Of a stretch of DNA of 6,083 nucleotides, positions 5,477-6,083 are shown piece by piece. The DNA is taken from positions 1-6,083 of the forward strand of contig JBBRMQ010000252.1 in assembly GCA_038230775.1 (NCBI GenBank). The letters run 5' to 3'. Below the pieces are notes generated by a model. That model was not told the DNA's origin. It ran no database searches and saw nothing but the letters and a program-made list of their open reading frames with translations. The first letter of the stretch is position 1, and the number at the start of each line of letters is the position of its first letter. A program made the translations under genes and the position numbers. Source of the DNA: JBBRMQ01 sp038230775 (GTDB lineage: Bacteria; Acidobacteriota; Thermoanaerobaculia; Gp7-AA8).

Positions 5477-6083
5477 CCGTGACCGAAACGCCAGCCCGTC
5501 AACTCGATTTCATCCGCGAAATCGTCGAGGACGATCTCCGCAGCGGCAAAGAGAAGACGGTCATCACGCGATTTCCGCCCGAGCCGAATGGCTATCTCCA
5601 CCTCGGCCATGCGAAGTCGATCTGTCTCAACTTCGGCGTGGCGATCGAATACGGAGGACGGTGCAACCTCCGGTTCGACGACACGAATCCGGTGAAGGAA
5701 GACATCGAGTACGCGGAAGCGATCGAGCGCGACGTGCGATGGCTCGGCTTCGAGTGGGGCGAGCATCACTACCACGCGTCGGACTACTTCGATCAGCTCT
5801 ACGCGTGGGGCGAGGAATTGATCGGCAAAGGGCTGGCGTATGTCGACAGCCTGTCGGCCGATGAGATCCGTTCCCATCGCGGCACGCTGACCGAGCCAGG
5901 GAAAGAGTCGCCGTACCGCAATCGAAGCGTCGAAGAGAACCTCGATCTCTTCCGCCGCATGCGCGCCGGAGAGTTTCCGGACGGCGCACACGTTCTGCGC
6001 GCGAAGATCGACATGGCGTCGCCGAACATCAACCTGCGCGACCCGGCCCTCTACCGCATCCGTCACGAGACGCATCACCGCAC
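5473..6083 (+). CDS. glnS: Glutamine--tRNA ligase (GlnRS), 3'-truncated by window end
   Basis: The enzyme charges tRNA-Gln with glutamine using ATP in the cytoplasm. About 203 N-terminal residues are visible of a protein that is usually about 550. The class I HIGH motif is HLGH (43-46) within RFPPEPNGYLHLGHAKSI, followed by CNLRFDDTNPVKEDIEY (64-80), DYFDQLYAW, KGLAYVD, YRNRSVEENLDLFRRMRAGEF and LRAKIDMASPNINLRDP. Alignment from memory to E. coli GlnRS is close and nearly gap-free, and the expected Asp residues of the active site (69-70) are present. The combination of CNLRFDDTNPVKED and KIDMASP separates it from GluRS. ATG 5473 overlaps the hydrolase stop (ATGA) with no strong ribosome site, suggesting translational coupling. 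The KMSKS-like loop, the anticodon-binding domain and any C-terminal YqeY-like fusion lie beyond the window. Confidence 0.97.
   Translation, partial: MTVTETPARQLDFIREIVEDDLRSGKEKTVITRFPPEPNGYLHLGHAKSICLNFGVAIEYGGRCNLRFDDTNPVKEDIEYAEAIERDVRWLGFEWGEHHYHASDYFDQLYAWGEELIGKGLAYVDSLSADEIRSHRGTLTEPGKESPYRNRSVEENLDLFRRMRAGEFPDGAHVLRAKIDMASPNINLRDPALYRIRHETHHR

Noticed and set aside
5332..6078. 248-residue minus-strand frame
   Set aside because: It lies antisense to the conserved glnS coding sequence, and glnS explains the bases fully.
1..6083. Defence island, prophage, CRISPR or insertion sequence
   Set aside because: No nuclease, transposase, integrase, reverse transcriptase or regularly spaced direct repeats are visible; all gene-sized regions are assigned to signalling, stress, hydrolase or translation genes.

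Overview
The window is GC-rich, about 60% or more by eye, and densely coded on both strands. It looks like a chromosomal stretch of an Acidobacteriota-type bacterium. That placement is inferred from the combination of a membrane Ser/Thr kinase fused to a WD40/PD40-like propeller, a second Hanks kinase with a short TPR-like tail, a CsbD protein and a bacterial GlnRS. No rRNA or other marker is present to confirm it. I see no transposase, phage gene, CRISPR array, tRNA or toxin-antitoxin pair.

Layout from left to right: (1) 1-2040 (+) is the C-terminal part of a receptor-like Ser/Thr kinase, running from kinase subdomain IX through a membrane helix to an eight-strand-motif beta-propeller region. 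(2) 2033-2132 holds a long inverted repeat built from 7-base units, followed by a tight GC hairpin. (3) 2132-2230 (-) may encode a 32-residue membrane microprotein. (4) 2241-2633 (+) is a DUF2127-type membrane protein. (5) 2630-2884 (-) is a CsbD-family stress protein, convergent with the previous gene and sharing a CTAG stop palindrome with it. (6) 2952-3344 (+) is a stand-alone receiver-domain response regulator, divergent from csbD. (7) 3344-3395 is a nested, nearly perfect 52-bp palindrome that exactly fills the gap between two convergent stop codons. (8) 3397-4812 (-) is a complete membrane Ser/Thr kinase. (9) 4874-5476 (+) is an SGNH/GDSL hydrolase, divergent from the kinase. (10) 5473-6083 (+) is the start of glnS, overlapping the hydrolase stop by 4 bases (ATGA).

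The only clear co-transcribed unit is hydrolase-glnS. The other genes alternate in direction as small single-gene units. Signalling is the common theme: two Hanks kinases, one receiver protein, and a stress protein transcribed divergently from the receiver. Nothing in the sequence proves that these proteins act together.

The most unusual content lies between the genes. Two different inverted-repeat elements lie flush against stop codons at convergent gene ends, and one convergent pair shares a palindromic stop. A hydrophobic microORF, lying exactly where one of the palindromes predicts a convergent gene end, is the best candidate for something undescribed. I did not find convincing evidence of a wholly new multi-gene system.
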